NCBI GenBank assembly: GCA_013399015.1
Contig: VWZX01006814.1
Span: 1,426,001 to 1,490,000, forward strand
Source of the DNA: Galbula dea
Taxonomy: Eukaryota > Chordata > Aves > Piciformes > Galbulidae
DNA length: 64,000 nt
Reading direction: 5' to 3'
The first letter of the stretch is position 1. Every line of letters begins with the position of its first letter. A model generated the notes under the pieces. It saw only the letters and a list, made by a program, of their open reading frames with translations. It did not search any database and was not told the DNA's origin. Positions 1-14,765 of the stretch are shown in pieces. A program made the position numbers and the translations under genes.

Positions 1-3000
1 TTCAGAGAGAGCTTGTTGTTCTGGTCACCTTTTAAATGAAAGAGTAGCAGCACTTCTGCTCTTGTTCAGATCTTCAGAACAGTGGTGTCTTCGGTTGGGT
101 ACAGGCACTGTCCTCGTCTAAGTTAAGTAGCTTTGGGTTCTCAGCCATTTGATTTCTGTAGGAAAATGGTGGTGTGTACTCTACTAGCCCCAGGTCTGTC
201 TGTGTGTGACTGCCGTGCTTGCACACAGTCTGTTGCCTTGAAATAATAAAGCATATGGAGAAGCCTGATAGTAATTCCCATGCAATTGTCTTGTTTCACC
301 CCAGCCTTGGTTTGGCTCTGGCTTGTGCTGCCTTTCTTGAAGACTCGTTTCAAGCACAGCTATTCTTAAAGTCTTGGTTAATGAGATACAGGCCATATGC
401 AAAAAACGGTACAACCTTTTGAAAAGATGAAGTGTATTTGCTGTTTATTGTTTTGTATAGTTCTTGTTCTGTGTGGGGTTTCTGTCCTTTCTTCCTTCTT
501 GGCAAGGAAGACAGTATTACATTCCTCTACCAAGAGGAAGGGTATTAAGCTTATTCATAAAAAGATGTATTATCACATGTAGTTTTTCATTTTGTCCATT
601 GGAAATCTTTTTATACTCTAACCATACCCAGATTACTGGCTTCATTCATACTGTCATGTCAAGTTTGGATGGTGTCTTTAACTTATGGCTCCTGAGGGTA
701 CTCTGTTACAGAGGTTTCTTCAGTCAGGGGAAATGAGGGTATAATAAAGAGGATCCAAGGACCGGATGCAATGGTTCTATGTAACTGAAACAAACAATGC
801 CAGATTTGTCTGATGTTGGATTTTCCATCAAACTTTTTTATTGGCATTTGTTCACTTTGCTTTAAGTAGAGTTTAAAACTGAGGCAGTTTGAGTGCCTGA
901 AGTAATTGGAAGACAATTTGCTGTATCCTAACTTCATGCATTTATCCTGAATTCTGGTTTACTAAGGAAGTCTCCTAGATTCAAATGCCATTAGAGCAGT
1001 AAATTCAACAGGAGACATCCAGATTCACTGGAAGTTCTATAACTGAAGCAAGTATAATAGACCTGGCCGTGCCTGAGGTTCCTGAAATCTTGTTCCAAGT
1101 GTTCAGCTCATACTCGGTGAGAAGTAGTACTGCTTTCTGGCACAGTGAGTACCAGACCTTCATTGCTGTTGCCTCTGACTTGTGTAACTCTCTGGCTGTT
1201 AATAGTGTCTTTCACTTCCTACAGCTATAAATATTAAAATAATTATGAAGTAAATAAATTATAAATATAGTTACAAAATGTTATTAATTGTAATATGCTA
1301 AAATAGGGATAGTATCACCAAAACATACTTCAGGATGCAAGCAAATTTACTGAGAGATTCTATAAATAAAACTGTGCCTCTCAGTCAGAAATAGTGTGAA
1401 GCAAGAAGACAGATTGTGCTGGTGGCTTTCTCCTTTTGTGATGTTGAGCACTGCTGAAAGAATGATGCTGAATCTTGTACTCACTGCCTCTGCTGTGTCT
1501 GAACATTGGTCTTTCAGGGTAGAAAGTGAGCTATTATTTTCTGCAGATACTTCTCAAAGAGAGAGGTGGAGGAGGAAAGAAACATAGTATTAGCTTTGAC
1601 ATTGAGAAACTAATGGATGACTTCAGCAGCTTTACTGTGTTAAAAGTATAGCTGTAGTTTTGGAGGGTATTTCCACCTCCCCTTGTTATTCTCAATAACT
1701 TCTGTGTCCTTGTGTTGGTGAAATTTAGTGCAACAACTGAATCATACCCAAGGCACAAAACTGCTTTATCTCCCCATCTGTCTCTGCGTATGTTCTTCAA
1801 CACATTTTATCCACTTTATTCATAGAAATCTAGGAGAAACTTTCCTAATGCTCTTTCTTATTCAGTTCTGCCAAACTTTAACTCCTATTCTATTAGCACT
1901 TGCAGTGCGTTAGCACTCTGTTATGGTCAAATTTAATGAACTTGGCATTTTTACTCTCTTTTTTTGTACCATAATATGCATGTGATACTGTAGTATTCTG
2001 CTTGTTGAAAAAAAAAAACAGTCAGAATGGGTGCAACTACATATTGCCCTGAGGATAAAGTTTTGCAAATACGGCTGTGGATTACAGCAATGGATATTAT
2101 GTAAGAAGGTAAAAAAAGTTTGCCCTGAAGTGCCTAAATTATTAAAGCATCTGTAAAAGTAGGATTTGTCAGTTCAGAAATCTATTGCAGTGGCCACTTC
2201 TGCCTGGTGGCAAGACGAGTATGGATGTATTGTAAAATCATAGGAATCTGCAGGCGCCTGGGGATTTTGAGGGTTGCAGGGTTGTGTAATTGGGGTGAAA
2301 AACAAGCTTACAGCTGGTATCTTCAAATTATTTATCTTGTAGTTGTGTGAAATCAAGTTTCCTGAGAGGTCTGAGTGTAAGAGGCTCTAATCTTCTAGTT
2401 ATCTGTTCTTTGTGGTAAACTTGGCCACAAGTGTACAATTGTGCAGCTTTCTGTTAAAGTTCTATCTTCAGCATATTTGATAGATAGTGGGGAGCGTTAT
2501 GAAAGCAGAAAAGTAGAACTATATTGTTTGTGAATACAGTGATTTCCTTGTAGCATCTCATGGGGGGAGAGGGAGTTTACACTGACTCAGGTCCACAGTT
2601 ACTGAGGTTTTCTCTTGAGCTACAGCATCTTTCTTTGGCTCAGTCTGTAAGGGAGTGGAAAGGCAGAGGGTATTCACACCACCTGATTTGGCCAGCTGAG
2701 GCTTTCCCTTTAATCACATTCCTGCTTTGAATTGCTTTCTGGAGAACTTTGTATGGATGCCGGAAGCCTTAAAACAAGTCTAATGCAGCTCAGACCTGAC
2801 TGGCTAAAGCGCCCAAGAAGAGTACTGAATAGCATGAATGCTTAGGTTGTTATGCCTGCGTACAAAATCTTTGTACGATGGGGCCCAGATCCCTGCATCC
2901 TCTCTGCTTCCCTCAGGTAACACCTAGATAACAATTCTCAGCTCATTATTCAGGTTGCTATCGTATTTAAATATCCCATCTGTACATTAGCTTAACCTCT

Positions 3001-6000
3001 GAGAAATCTTCGGCACTGAGATTTTTAACTTTTTAATAGAAGCTGTGTAAATGCTGCAGTATCTTGTCTTTCTCCTTTGAAGATATTTTTATCCTGTACT
3101 GATGTTGAAAACTCCTGGTGTTCACCTGTTCTGGGGACAGTGAGACTGCCATTGATTTATTAATGTGTCCAGAAAGCAACTGTATGTTTTGAGCTCTCAA
3201 ACAGTTTAATTTGTTTGTCTTCTTCCTTGAACAAATTGACAAATGCATGGATCCTCATTTGTTTCTCCTATTCACCCATCCACATGTAGGCTTCAGAATC
3301 GGTCAAATAAAAATGTTGCCAAATTGGAGAATTTTTTGTTTGAAGAAAAAGCTTTGTTATAAGTAAGTACGTAAGTGTACCTTCCCAGCAGGGCTCTTCT
3401 TTTTAAGTGAGGCTTTGGCAATTGAAATTTGGAAGTAATTTTTAGACACAGTATAGATAGGCTGCATGTGGGCAGAGCTGCTTACCTGCATCATTCACCC
3501 TACCCAAATAGCTAGAAAGGTTTAGGTGAGAGTGTTACTGAGACTCTGCACTCAGATGCTCCAGCAGCCACTCACTGAACTAACCTTTTCCTTGTGGAGC
3601 AGAAACAAACTGTCTTGGTTGGTAGGTTTTCATAAACCAGCAAGTATGAAAGAACAGAGTTCTTATTCAGACTTCACTAATTTGGAATTTAAAACTTACT
3701 TGCTATTTCTATTCATTTTCATTGGGATGTTATCAGAATAGAAGTCTGTTTTATATTCCAAGCAGTGCTAGAGCACACCAATTAAGTCCTTATCATATAA
3801 TTGAGTTACCTTACTGGAGAACTATATAAATTGATAAGAGATTTTTAAAGGATGTTTTAATGATCAAAAGCTTGAATGTGTATCAGTTGATTTTAACTTT
3901 TTTACTCAAAACACGAACAAGAGTTGATTTAAGTGTCTTAAGCTTCTCTAGCCCTGAAAGCAGAATTGCAGTAACTATTTTTGTACTTTTAAAATCATAT
4001 TACCATTCTTGTGCAGTCCTAGGTAAGTGGTGTTTGTAGTAAAGAAGCTCAGTCTAGACTTGGTTCTGACCTGCAGTACTGCCTTCTCACAGCTGGTGTA
4101 GCAGAGCTGGTAAAAGGCAGTGTGCTCAGTAACATGTTCAGCTTTTCTTTAATAAGGATGTTTGAATTTTTTGTGGAGTATATGTGAAGGGGGAGGGTGT
4201 GTTGATACTTCTAGTGCTAGGAAACTTTTTTGTGAGTTAAGAGACTTAGAAAACACAGACGAATGAAATGATTATACATAGAGAGAATTCTTCCTTAAAC
4301 ATTAGGTTCAAGATGTAGGCCACATCTGTAATCATATTTTTAAAAATAAGTCCACATTAAATCAATTCTCTGCCAACAGCATCTGGTTGCACTTTATGTA
4401 CGTGTTTTCTTTCATAAAGAAAGCAAATGGTATGACATAACTTCAGTCAGATAAAAGTGATTGTTTATAATACTCTGTTTATTTATATAGTACCACAACA
4501 TGAAATACATCTTCATCTGAAAAACCTTACAGCAGATTATAAAGGTGAGCAGATGACCTGCATTTCCAGATGGCTGATCCTGGGTACTGTATAGTAATAA
4601 TAACCCTTTAAGCAGGGCTTATAAGTTACTAATTGAATGGGGGCTAATAATTCCAGGTGACTTCATGACTAGAGTCCCAGATCCTGTAGTGGCCCTGTGG
4701 TGCTGGTAAAACTCCTGAAGAATTGCGTAGAGTCAGAAAGAGCAATACTGTGCAGTGACAGACCTTCACAGGTACAGTACCTTCTAGAACTGGTAGCAAA
4801 CCCTGGTACTGCTTACTGCAATAAGTAAAATTTGGGAGCATTTATTTGCTTTTAATAGACTGCACAGCAGTTGTTTGCATTAATTGTTCAGACTAATTTC
4901 AGCAGGTGGATCTTAATTACACTCTTAAAAGTGGCTCCTTTGCATACAAAATTATCTCTCTCTGGGACTTGTGGAGAGGTCCAACCAGGAATACATGCTT
5001 GCTTGGGGTTCAACTTGCGAAACAGCTGAAAGATAAGAGTTGTAAATACCCTGTGAACATCAGAGGCATGATTTCCTGTAATAGAGTATTGGGCTGTGAT
5101 GCCGTTGGAGCAGGCGGATTTACACTGTTACAATCCTGAACAACAGATCTCTTCAGCATGTGCCTACCAAGGAATTCAAGAGTGCAGGCCATGTATTTCC
5201 CACATGAAAGTCGGGCCACCTGCAGCTGTGGAAAAAGTGTGGGTGAAGCAGTGTTTAATCAAGCATGTACAGTACTGTGCTTCTGATTGAGACACTTGGA
5301 AGGAGTGATTTCCTTGTAGGCTAACACATGGTTATTTCAGAAATAGCATTTTCTGTCAAAAGCTTGATGGGAGCTTTCATGTCCTGCAAGACTTTGTGTG
5401 AGGGTCATGCTGGGGAGGGAGGCAAATGTTATCTACTGCAGAGTATTTTTCTTCCCTTAACAAGCTCCAATTAAATGTGCACAAGGGGAGGACATTTTGA
5501 AAATTTGTACCTAGATAAAATATCCTTGTGTGGTTAAGGGTTTCATCTGAGATTCAGGGTGTCTTAATTATTCATACATTAAAGTTACTTAGAATATGCA
5601 GTATTCAACAAGTAATACTTTTTGACTCTTCCCATTTCAACTGATAGCTATTAACAGCATATTTTTCTTTACTCAGTCGTGAGACTGGCAGTGGTTGAGT
5701 ATAGATTTTTGTTGCAATACTAGAGCAAAGCAGGAATTTAAATACTGTGGCTGTTAGACCTTTTAAAATTAGGCATCCTAATTAGCAGAACTAAACTTGA
5801 CTTAATTACTTAATGTAATTAACAGAATACCTATTACCTTTTTAGTTGCTCAGCTAAAAGGTTTCTAGCCAAGTACAAGCTTTCACTGTGCATGATGACC
5901 CTGTAAAGGCTTTTGGGACTCGATCCAGCTGGCAGCTTGGCATTGCTGAACAGATGTGGCTGATCTCAAGGGAGCTGATCTGTACTGCTGGCTTTATTAA

Positions 6001-9000
6001 TTCCTGACATTCATATTGATCTGTGGGCCCAAACAAAAGCAGAGTCTCACATGGAAGTGCCATAATGTGTAAGTTCCTGTTGGTCTTTTCCTGGCATGTT
6101 TGGTATATACTTCGGTAGGTGTAATAGTTCTAGCAGCTCTTATTTGTTGTGTATATGTGCATGTTTTACTGTTTCTTGGCTTCATGTTCTGTTCCTGGTG
6201 ATTCATAGAGCATCAAAATTCACAGAAATCATGTTCTCAGCACTTTGGAAGACCTCTCCAGATAATTCTGAACATTGCTTATTCATGGAGAAGCAAGTGG
6301 GCGTGTGGGAGGAGCATTCAAGTTTCCTAGGAGTGTTTGTGATTACTAAGAAACTGCCTTGTAGCTCTCTTCTGATAAGAGTTCTTCACTTCTTCCAAAT
6401 TTTATTTAATAAATAAAATCTTGAGGTTGGAGGGAGTACATTTTCCTGTAATACAGACAGATGGTGTTGAAAAACAATTGAAAATTCATGCTGATGGACT
6501 GGAGTGTCATTTTTGTCTGTAATCCAATTTAAATCTGCAAAAGATGAGCAGTAGTAAATTGGGATTAGTATGACCATAAACTCCAGTCACGAGTGACAGC
6601 TTTTTCTTAGTCTGGAGAGAGTTATAGTCAGATGTTCTGTGTGTGGGCAGTCCTCATGGGCCATCCATTAATGTATTTTTGTCAAAGTACTAAATTGAAG
6701 ATTTTTTTTAAAATGCTTAACGTGAAATGGTTTCGGAGTTTGAGTAAGTGCAGTATGACCAGAAGTTGGCTTGTTGGAGACACTGATGGCAGGCATCAGT
6801 GAAGCATGCCAGTGGGCTATGACTTTCCCTCTTCAGCCACACTCTGGCAAAAAATAAACATGCTAATTACTGCTGCAAAGGTGCTGCACTGATGCATATT
6901 ACTTGCCTCATCCCCAAAATATACAGTGCTGGCCAGTTTCTGATATATAACTTAGGAAAAACATTTAAATACAGAAAACAAGTGTTTGGGAGGTTTCTGT
7001 GTATCTTAGTGTCTTAAAAAAAATTAAAACCCTGAACTGTAATTATAGTAGCTTTCTAATCCTTGGTGTCTGAGACTGCTTTGATAACTTCTCTAAGGGA
7101 AGCACTTGCTGGTCAGAGTGGATTCAGATTGAGACTACCCAATAGTCACTGAATAGCAGTCATGACAATGTGTATGTTTTCATTTAGTATAAACATATTG
7201 AACTTAATGACTTCCTGTTTCTAAGGATGAGAATAATTTTGCTTAAAAAAGGAGGGTGAAATATTAAAACAGGAAACTTGAGTACATGGCTGCACTTTGC
7301 CAGTAAGCCTATAGGTTGAAAACTCAGGAGAAAGTCCATGAGATGTTATGATATTACAACTTGCAACTCCTAAGGCATTTATCAAGCAGTCGCAGTTGTT
7401 TTCATACAAAGGCCCAAACTTGTGTGTTTTGCCAAACAGAAATGGAACAAGCAACAGGACCTTGTTGACTGGAACAGCAAATGAGGAAGGAGGGGATGGC
7501 TAGGAAGGCAGTGAGGGGAGAATATGGATGTTACATTAAGTAACATCGTGACTTATTCATTATAATATTGTATTAGGACTTCTGTTTAATTAGGTAACAA
7601 GTCTGTTTACACTTCTAAACCCAATCTGAGTAGGCAAATATTACTATAGAAAAGTAAAAAGAGAGGGTTAGATAAAACCTAGAGATTACACTTGAATCAA
7701 TAAAACATTCAACAGTTGGACTCAAGTTGAAGATATTAATTAATTCTATCCTAGGTTTGCTTACTTCTCTAACTGAATTTGATGTGTAAGTTCTCAATAT
7801 GGCAGTGTTGTAGAAGTGGCATATGAAAGTAATTTTCTTTAGTTTCTTGAATTTAGCAGTGGAAGCAAGTGAGTTGCAAAGATCAGTAAGGACTTGTGGA
7901 AATTGACTGAGGGGCACATACACAGGAAATCCTACACTCCTGTAGGACTGTTTTATTTTAGACCTGGACTTGGGTTACTTCTGGCCTTCAGCATGTATCT
8001 CATGCAGTCTTGCATCACCACTTTATGTAGTGCTCTGTAGTATCTGTGCAGGGGTTTAAAAGTTAGAGGTAATAATGATCTGTGGACTCTCATACAGCAT
8101 TTGCATAATTAATTTGGGAGGTTGGTCAGGACTTATTTTTTGAATTTTTAATGCTGAAGATAGGTTCCATTGATTTATAGATAGAGGTGGGTATTTGTGT
8201 GCAGTTTGCAGTGGAATAGCATAGGGAAGTAATATCATGGCCTGTGGTAATGTATTTGGGATTTCAGGTCTGTGCTGCTGGTCCTCAGGCAAACTCTTTT
8301 GGAGGTAGGCTATTGAGGCTGTTTTGAGGTACATTGGCATTTTCCTTTTGCAAATTTGACAACTATGCAAAATGAATTGTCCCTGTCCAAACCAATGCAG
8401 CATGTAAGCAAGTCGAGGAGTGTTCTCTGGTGCTGAAATAAGCCTCACTCGACAACTGTACTGAAACTGTTTTAGAAATACTTAATTGTCTTGGTCCAGT
8501 TTTGATTGAATGTAAAGCACTGGATTTATTGGGAAATGTGAATTTAAGCTCACTTTTTTCTTTAAAACCTTGTGTATACCCAGGGAGAAACTGTCTTGCT
8601 GTGTTGTGAGAATGATAGATAACAAGTTTTGTTTTGCCTCTTGCAGATGCATCCATTGCTAAGCGGTGGATTATGTGGCTGGTTGGTAGAAGGAATGTTT
8701 CATTTCAGAGTTTCTGAAATGCACCATGTACTTCTGAAGCTTTAAATTCTCCAAAGAATTCTGATTATTTTGGCCTGGAGGAACCAATCTTGTGTTGTTT
8801 CCTGTCATAGCTGCCCTTGGGGTCTCTGCACCCTGAGTGCAATCCTAGCACATGGGGTGCAGCATTAGCTGGGGAGAGCATCCAGAGCAGCCCCATGTCA
8901 TCAGCCTGGGGGGGGCCCTCTCCAAACTCCAGAGCTCATAGTGGCAGGGATACCCCGTCTGGAAAATCCTGAAAATCAGCACGTTTTGCATGGCCTTCTT

Positions 9001-12000
9001 TGAGTCCTTGGAAAGAGATGTTTACTGCCTCACTGGTTAAAAATTTGTTTCCTCTCTGAAAAAGGAGCCATGAGATGTGGGCAGTCAGATTTCTCAACCG
9101 TCGTAGGGGAACCACAGCATGCATGAACGAGCAGACTGTAATGAACAAGCAGACTGTATTGAAGTGCCAACTCTTTTTAGTGTCTCTTCCTGCACTGTTG
9201 TTGAGAGGAATAGACTGGTACTGGGTGGAGGGGGAAGTGCACCTTACACCTCTGTGTTCTCACTCCTTGAATGGGTGTGCGTTCCCAGGGAGGTTGCTAG
9301 CTGAATTGCTAGTTCAGGATGCTCAAGATTCACTTCCTTAATTGGCTTGGAGAAATTTTTGCTTCATACAGCTTCTTCAGCTGATGCTGCTTTTGCTACA
9401 GAAGCAGCACAAACCAAGAAATCTTGTTTGCTCAGATTCTGCTGTTTCCTTAGGAACTGATTTCTTAGCTGCAGACTGAGAATCAAGTCACTTCATGTTA
9501 TCTCTTAGAAACACTTAAACTCAAATTGGTACACGCTGCCTGCAAACATACTGGTCCTCACTTCTTTGCAGATTCTTCTCTGCAGTGATGCTTCACTTAC
9601 TGATCACAAACACTCTAGAGAGCACAGCCCACTAGGCTGTGATTGCTATTCCTTTGATTAAGCTGGAGCAGTTGTCATTGCTGGAAGTAAAGCTTATTTT
9701 TAGTAGCTTGCATGAAACAGCTTATGTCTCAAGAAAAGGAAGTTGTTGCCTAATTGATTTTGTCTTTTTGTCCATGTCTCTTCTGAAAGAAAAAAAATTA
9801 CCAACCCTGGGGACAGTTTGAGCATCTTGAAATTGCATAAGGGAGGGGAAAAAGTCCTTGTTAGTGTAGCTATTGCTCAACTGGTAACAGATCTCCTGGG
9901 GTTTTGTTTATGATAAATAATTTGGCAATGCTTCCCTAAAGCAGAGATGTTACATCTTCACTATGCTTCAGCTAACTTTAATGACAAAATGTGTTTACTC
10001 CTGCTGGTGGTCCTTCGTGGGTTTTGGAGATGAGGAGGCAAAATACTGGAAAGGGATAATGTTGAATTAGTCTAGAAACTGGCAACTATGAATGCAAGGA
10101 AGCAGGATGTTTGGTTTTGTTAGCATTGCATTAAGTCCTCTTTTCATAGATGGGGAAGAGGTAAATGTGTGCAAGGAAAGCATTCCTGTCTTGGCTTTGT
10201 CCTCTTAATTATTCTGGTCCAAACATTTGTTGGCCACAGAACTTCATGCAGAATTTTGTATGTGCTGGTATTTGAGTAAATTATTCCAATAGTTTTTTCA
10301 CATAAACATGTTAGTTACATTTTTGTCTATATTTTGTATTTCTTACTCTAATGAATATACTGTGGTTGTGGTATGCAGCCTCCCATGCAGCTGTACTTGA
10401 ACTTCTTGTTGGTATTCCAGAAGAGCCATTGAAGAAACAAGAAGGTACTTGATGTGATCATTAAAAATCCCTACGCCTCTGAAGGGTCAGCCCTTAGAAT
10501 TAAATTCAGAGGTTCAACCTGAAAATAAACAACAGTAGGTAGTATTTAAGCAGTCATCCCTCTAGAAAGGTATTTTTCTTCTGATACCTGTTTTCTAGTT
10601 TTTGTTACAGTATAGTTCTATATTGGCATTCTCACCTTATTAAAGGTGTTAAATTAGCTAATTAAATGAATTACATTTTGAAATGAATCATAGGTTTGGG
10701 CCACACATCACAGAGCATTGGGAATCTTGAATTGCTAATTATAAAAAGTTAGCTGCATGTTGTGCATTGCCCATAGATATCATTAATTTCCTCTGTAACC
10801 AGGGGCCCAATCTGGCTTTTATTAAAACTTGATGCAAATTTCTGGTGCATGTCAAGTGAAGTAGAATAAAGCTGCAAAATAGCTTTTAATGATAAGCTGC
10901 AGTTGACTAACTTTGATCAAAACAGATAGTGGGCCTTGTAAAATAGGGTTATAAAATGCACTAAAGAGAAGCATTAAACAGCAGCTCAGATAAGACCAGA
11001 TAAAAGTAGGTGAGTTTTAAGAACATGTGGCTCAAAGTAAAAACCAGTTTTAGGTAGTTGCTTGTCTTCTGCAATCTGCAGTTTTTCTACAAGTCTTCCT
11101 TGGCACACTTGTATCCCCAGTGTTGGGAGGGGAGTTGCAGCACAGGTATTTTCATGAGAGGTGGAAGAACAGAGACACAGCAGCCCTGCACTACTAAGGA
11201 ACTCGCCAGGAGAGGGAAGGAGAATCACTACCAAAATGAGTTTGACTTCAAAACTAAATTTTTATGTTGCTTTTAAATCTTGTCTCTGATCTTAGTTTGG
11301 CAATAATTCATTTCACTTGCAGAATTGTCACTTTGTCTAAATAAACACTTTGGTACAGTTGCTACTGTCCTAATCCATCATATGTGAATTTTCATGCTGT
11401 TTATAAAGGCTTTTGTGAAGAGAAGGAAAAACTGAAGAGAAAAACAGTAATTTCACTTTTTTCAAAAGAAAAAGGGCAGCATTAGAAAATGGTAACTCAA
11501 GAAGTTGTATGACCTCAGTAGAGGTCACAAGGAAGACTGCCCAGAGGGCACAATTTTTTTGAGAAAACAAGCTTAGAAAATAACAGTGCAGACAAGGCAG
11601 GAAGATAGTAAGAGGTTTTTCTTTGTTCATGAACAGATTTAACTTTCTTAAAGTAAATAGAATCCAGATGGCTGGAAAGTACAAGATATGCTCCCAGGGG
11701 TTAGGGTGGAGGTTGGATGAATTAGGCTTTGTAGAAGTGAAAAGTGAACAAGTGAGATACAAAGGGTTGTTGTGTGGTTTTTTGTTTGTTTGTTGTTTTT
11801 AACCCAAAACCAAACACAGAAAAAAAAAAAACAAACCCCAAAAAACCTCCCTGTAGTTAGTTTCTACTCAGGTTTGGGCCTGAATTGAACATTTCATGAG
11901 TGTAACTGCATTGAAGAATACAAAAAGGTAATATTTCTATTTACAGTGTCAGAATAAAATAGGAAGGATACTGGTAAAAATCTGTTTTGTCTTTCAGCAG

Positions 12001-14450
12001 TGGAGTTGGTCAGTTTGTAAATAAACTGTAGTTTTAACTTCCAAATACAACCTGTTTCAGTAAACAGGGGGTTTGGTACTTTGTAGCTGAGTAAAAATCT
12101 TTAAAGATCTGTATGTGCACTAATCATTCCATTTTACAGTAATAGTGGCATGACAAATCCAGCTATGGCCTCATCTGTAAATTAACACTGGAGAAAAATA
12201 TGTTTGAAATTGATGTTGTGGAGCATCTTTTGATCATCTGCCATCAGGCACAGATTCCTCATGGGAGGTTGTGCCATGCCTTGATGTGACTGGGCTAATT
12301 GCCTCAATCCCTATTGGGAGTGTGGGGAAAATCCTCTCTAGCCTCTCAAAACTTCAGCTGCAGGGTTTCACTTTTATTTCCATTCTTTTTTGTTTTCTGG
12401 CATGGTATGATACAAGTTTGGTCAGTCCCAGAAAGAGATGCATAATGCCAATAACCTTGCTCAGAAGTAATGTTGTTGAAATAGAATGGGAGTAATGCTT
12501 CAGCTTCATAGCAGAAAGGGGAAACTGTGCTAGTGCAGGTGTAAAGGTGCTGTAGTTTTGGTGGCTTGGAAATCAAAACAACGTACTATTGAAGGCAAAG
12601 ATGAGAAGGGAATCGGTGGCTGCTTGGGTGGTTGAAGCATCAAGTTGGCAAGCATCACTACTTGGTAAAAACATCCTGAGTGGACAATTTTAGGAGTAAT
12701 GTAGCAAAGTCAGTTTGTTTAAAAAAAAAAATAAAAATACTGTGGAATGAAATGTTCTGTGAGACTGCGCTAGATCTTATTGTTACTTTATATTACAAAG
12801 TACAAAAAGATTCCCTATGAAACTTGCATTGCTCTTTATCCTTAGGTAGACTACTGTTGCTATGTCAGTACTGTAAACACAAATGTGTATTTCTTACATG
12901 CAAGCCTAATGAGAATAGCGTATCAAATACACATACATGTGTGAACTGGGAAGTAGATCATGTTTCCCTCTGTGAGAGATGGAGCCCAGGGAGCAAAGGT
13001 CTTGCTCTGTGAAGTCCCCCTTCCTTTCTTGAAGCTTTGATGCTGTAGTAGATGTATTGGGTAAAGAAAGAGGTAGATGGTCTGCACACAGCACTAAGAA
13101 GTTCCTTCTAACTGCAAATCTGAGGTGTGTAAAAATGTTCTCTTGTAGGGGTCAGATTGAGAATAAAAGGGGTTGAATAGGTGCAGGGCCATTTTCTAGT
13201 GGAAAACTGGTGTATTTTTGATTTATAGGAGGTTACCCATAACAATGCTTCTAGGCAGCTCTCATACCAACAGCACACATGCAATAGAAGAGAAAGAGCA
13301 GTCCAAAGGTGAAGTGTTGCAAGTCCACGGAATGGTGCTGGAAATGGAATGTAGAAGTAGGAATCAAGGATGAAAGGGAGGGAGCTGTAATGGAGAGTAG
13401 GATTTCTTACAACCATTAGCAGTCTTGGCATTTTGAAAGGAGCATGTGTTGCTGAGTGTTGGATCCTGCAAACTACTAGATAGGAGGAGTAGGAGTGGAT
13501 GGTTTCTGGTGAGAACCTGAAAGCAACATTTTAAATGTGGAGTTCACATGTAATAGGTGAAATCTGATGACAACAATGACACTATGGTGAAAGCTAGTAA
13601 GTTGGAGTTAACACTGAAATGCTGGTAGAAAATGAGGGACTTCATCTTGGACCACCTCCCCTTGACTGGCTTTTTGAAGCCGCAGTTAGCACTTGTATTT
13701 TGTCTGGCTTGGAGTACCTCTCGTGAAAGAGATGCAATATATTAACAAACATAAATGAATACAGCTTGACTAGTACCAATCTCAGTATGGACTGCATCTC
13801 ATTTTAAGAGGGTAAGGGGACCATAATTATGTAATGCTGAAATTATTTTCCTGAGGCTGGTTAGAATGCCTGTTGCAGAACTGTACCCAGCATCCAGATC
13901 CTTAAGACCATTCTGATTTCTGAAACTGCCATTTCCCACTGCTTGGACTGGACTTATGTGAAAAAATAATACAGTGCTTAAAATACCCCACTCGAAACTA
14001 TTTTTATAGTTTCGCTAAGAAATGCTTAATTAGGGTAAATACCCAACACCAGCTATTGTCTTTACAGCACTAAATTGTTGAGTATTGAGCCTTTAGTAAT
14101 GGGATGTATGAGATGACAAAGGTAAAATGGAATAACCAGTATTATAAAATATAAACTATAAGGTGAGTGTGAATTGGCACCTTTATTTTCATTTGTATTT
14201 AGTTCAGCAAGAAGTTAATTGTTTTCAGCTATTCTTCAATAGCTTTGGTTTGTAACAATTTTCTAAAATGAGTCTCTGCTTTCTGATCAACACCAGAAGT
14301 TTGCTTGTAGTGCCAATGCAACTTGAGTATGGATGTTAAATAGACTCTGCCCAGTAGTTTCTTACTATTCGGAACATGAATCTTGGTGCAGTGGCTGTAA
14401 CTACACATTTTAATGAAAACCAGCAAATAATTTATTGAGTAGCTTGATAT
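1..14450 (+). other. Presumed ADD3 5' intron, first segment; no recognised element
   Basis: This stretch is AT-rich single-copy-looking DNA. All open frames are short (130 codons or fewer), overlap on both strands and resemble no protein family I know. I see no CR1 tail, LTR or CpG island. A T/G-rich then A/C-rich low-complexity patch lies near 11770-11850. Assignment to the ADD3 5' intron rests only on the exon at 56323 and on the long first intron typical of this gene; part could instead be 5' flank. Confidence 0.5.
11770..11850. repeat. Low-complexity T/G-rich then A/C-rich patch
   Basis: A run of T with G (GTTTGTTTGTTG) is followed within 20 bases by A-rich, C-dotted sequence containing a 12-base A run. 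The two halves are roughly complementary, so the patch could fold back imperfectly. No transposon was recognised at its edges. Confidence 0.6.
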
Positions 14451-14765
14451 TACTGTGTTCTAATTGCGGAAATATACTTTAACTACTGCCTTGCCTTGTA
14501 GTCTGCAGAGTTTGAGTAGTTCTCTATAGCAACACTGGAAAGATTAAACTGAAAATCTTTTGGTGCATCTTTTTTCTCCAAGATACTGGGAGTAATAAAA
14601 TTAAAAAATAAGTTTTTGAATAGCCTTGGCAAATCAGATGATGTGTGGCTTTTTGTTATTTAGTTAAAATAATAACTGGAAAAATAATTTTTGGTGTATT
14701 ATTTGTAATTAGATTTTGTATAACTTGTTTAGATCTTCAACATCATGTAAAAAGGAAGGGAGGGT
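14451..14765 (+). repeat. Left arm of a 315-bp near-perfect inverted repeat
   Basis: The arm runs from TACTGTGTTC to GGAAGGGAGGGT. Its reverse complement recurs at 15320-15634 with equal length, no indels and two differences. Left T14475 stands against right G15610 (T/C in the same sense), and left C14625 against right A15460 (C/T). Identity is 313/315 by hand alignment. Homology stops abruptly at both ends. The arm is AT-rich and resembles no repeat family I recognise. Confidence 0.97.

Noticed and set aside
8056..8448. 130-codon open frame on the - strand
   Set aside because: No recognisable domain, no splice or promoter context, and the composition follows the local AT-rich DNA. Frames of this size are expected by chance in 64 kb.
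11370..11762. 130-codon open frame on the - strand
   Set aside because: Lysine, leucine and phenylalanine-rich translation typical of AT-rich noncoding DNA, with no family resemblance.
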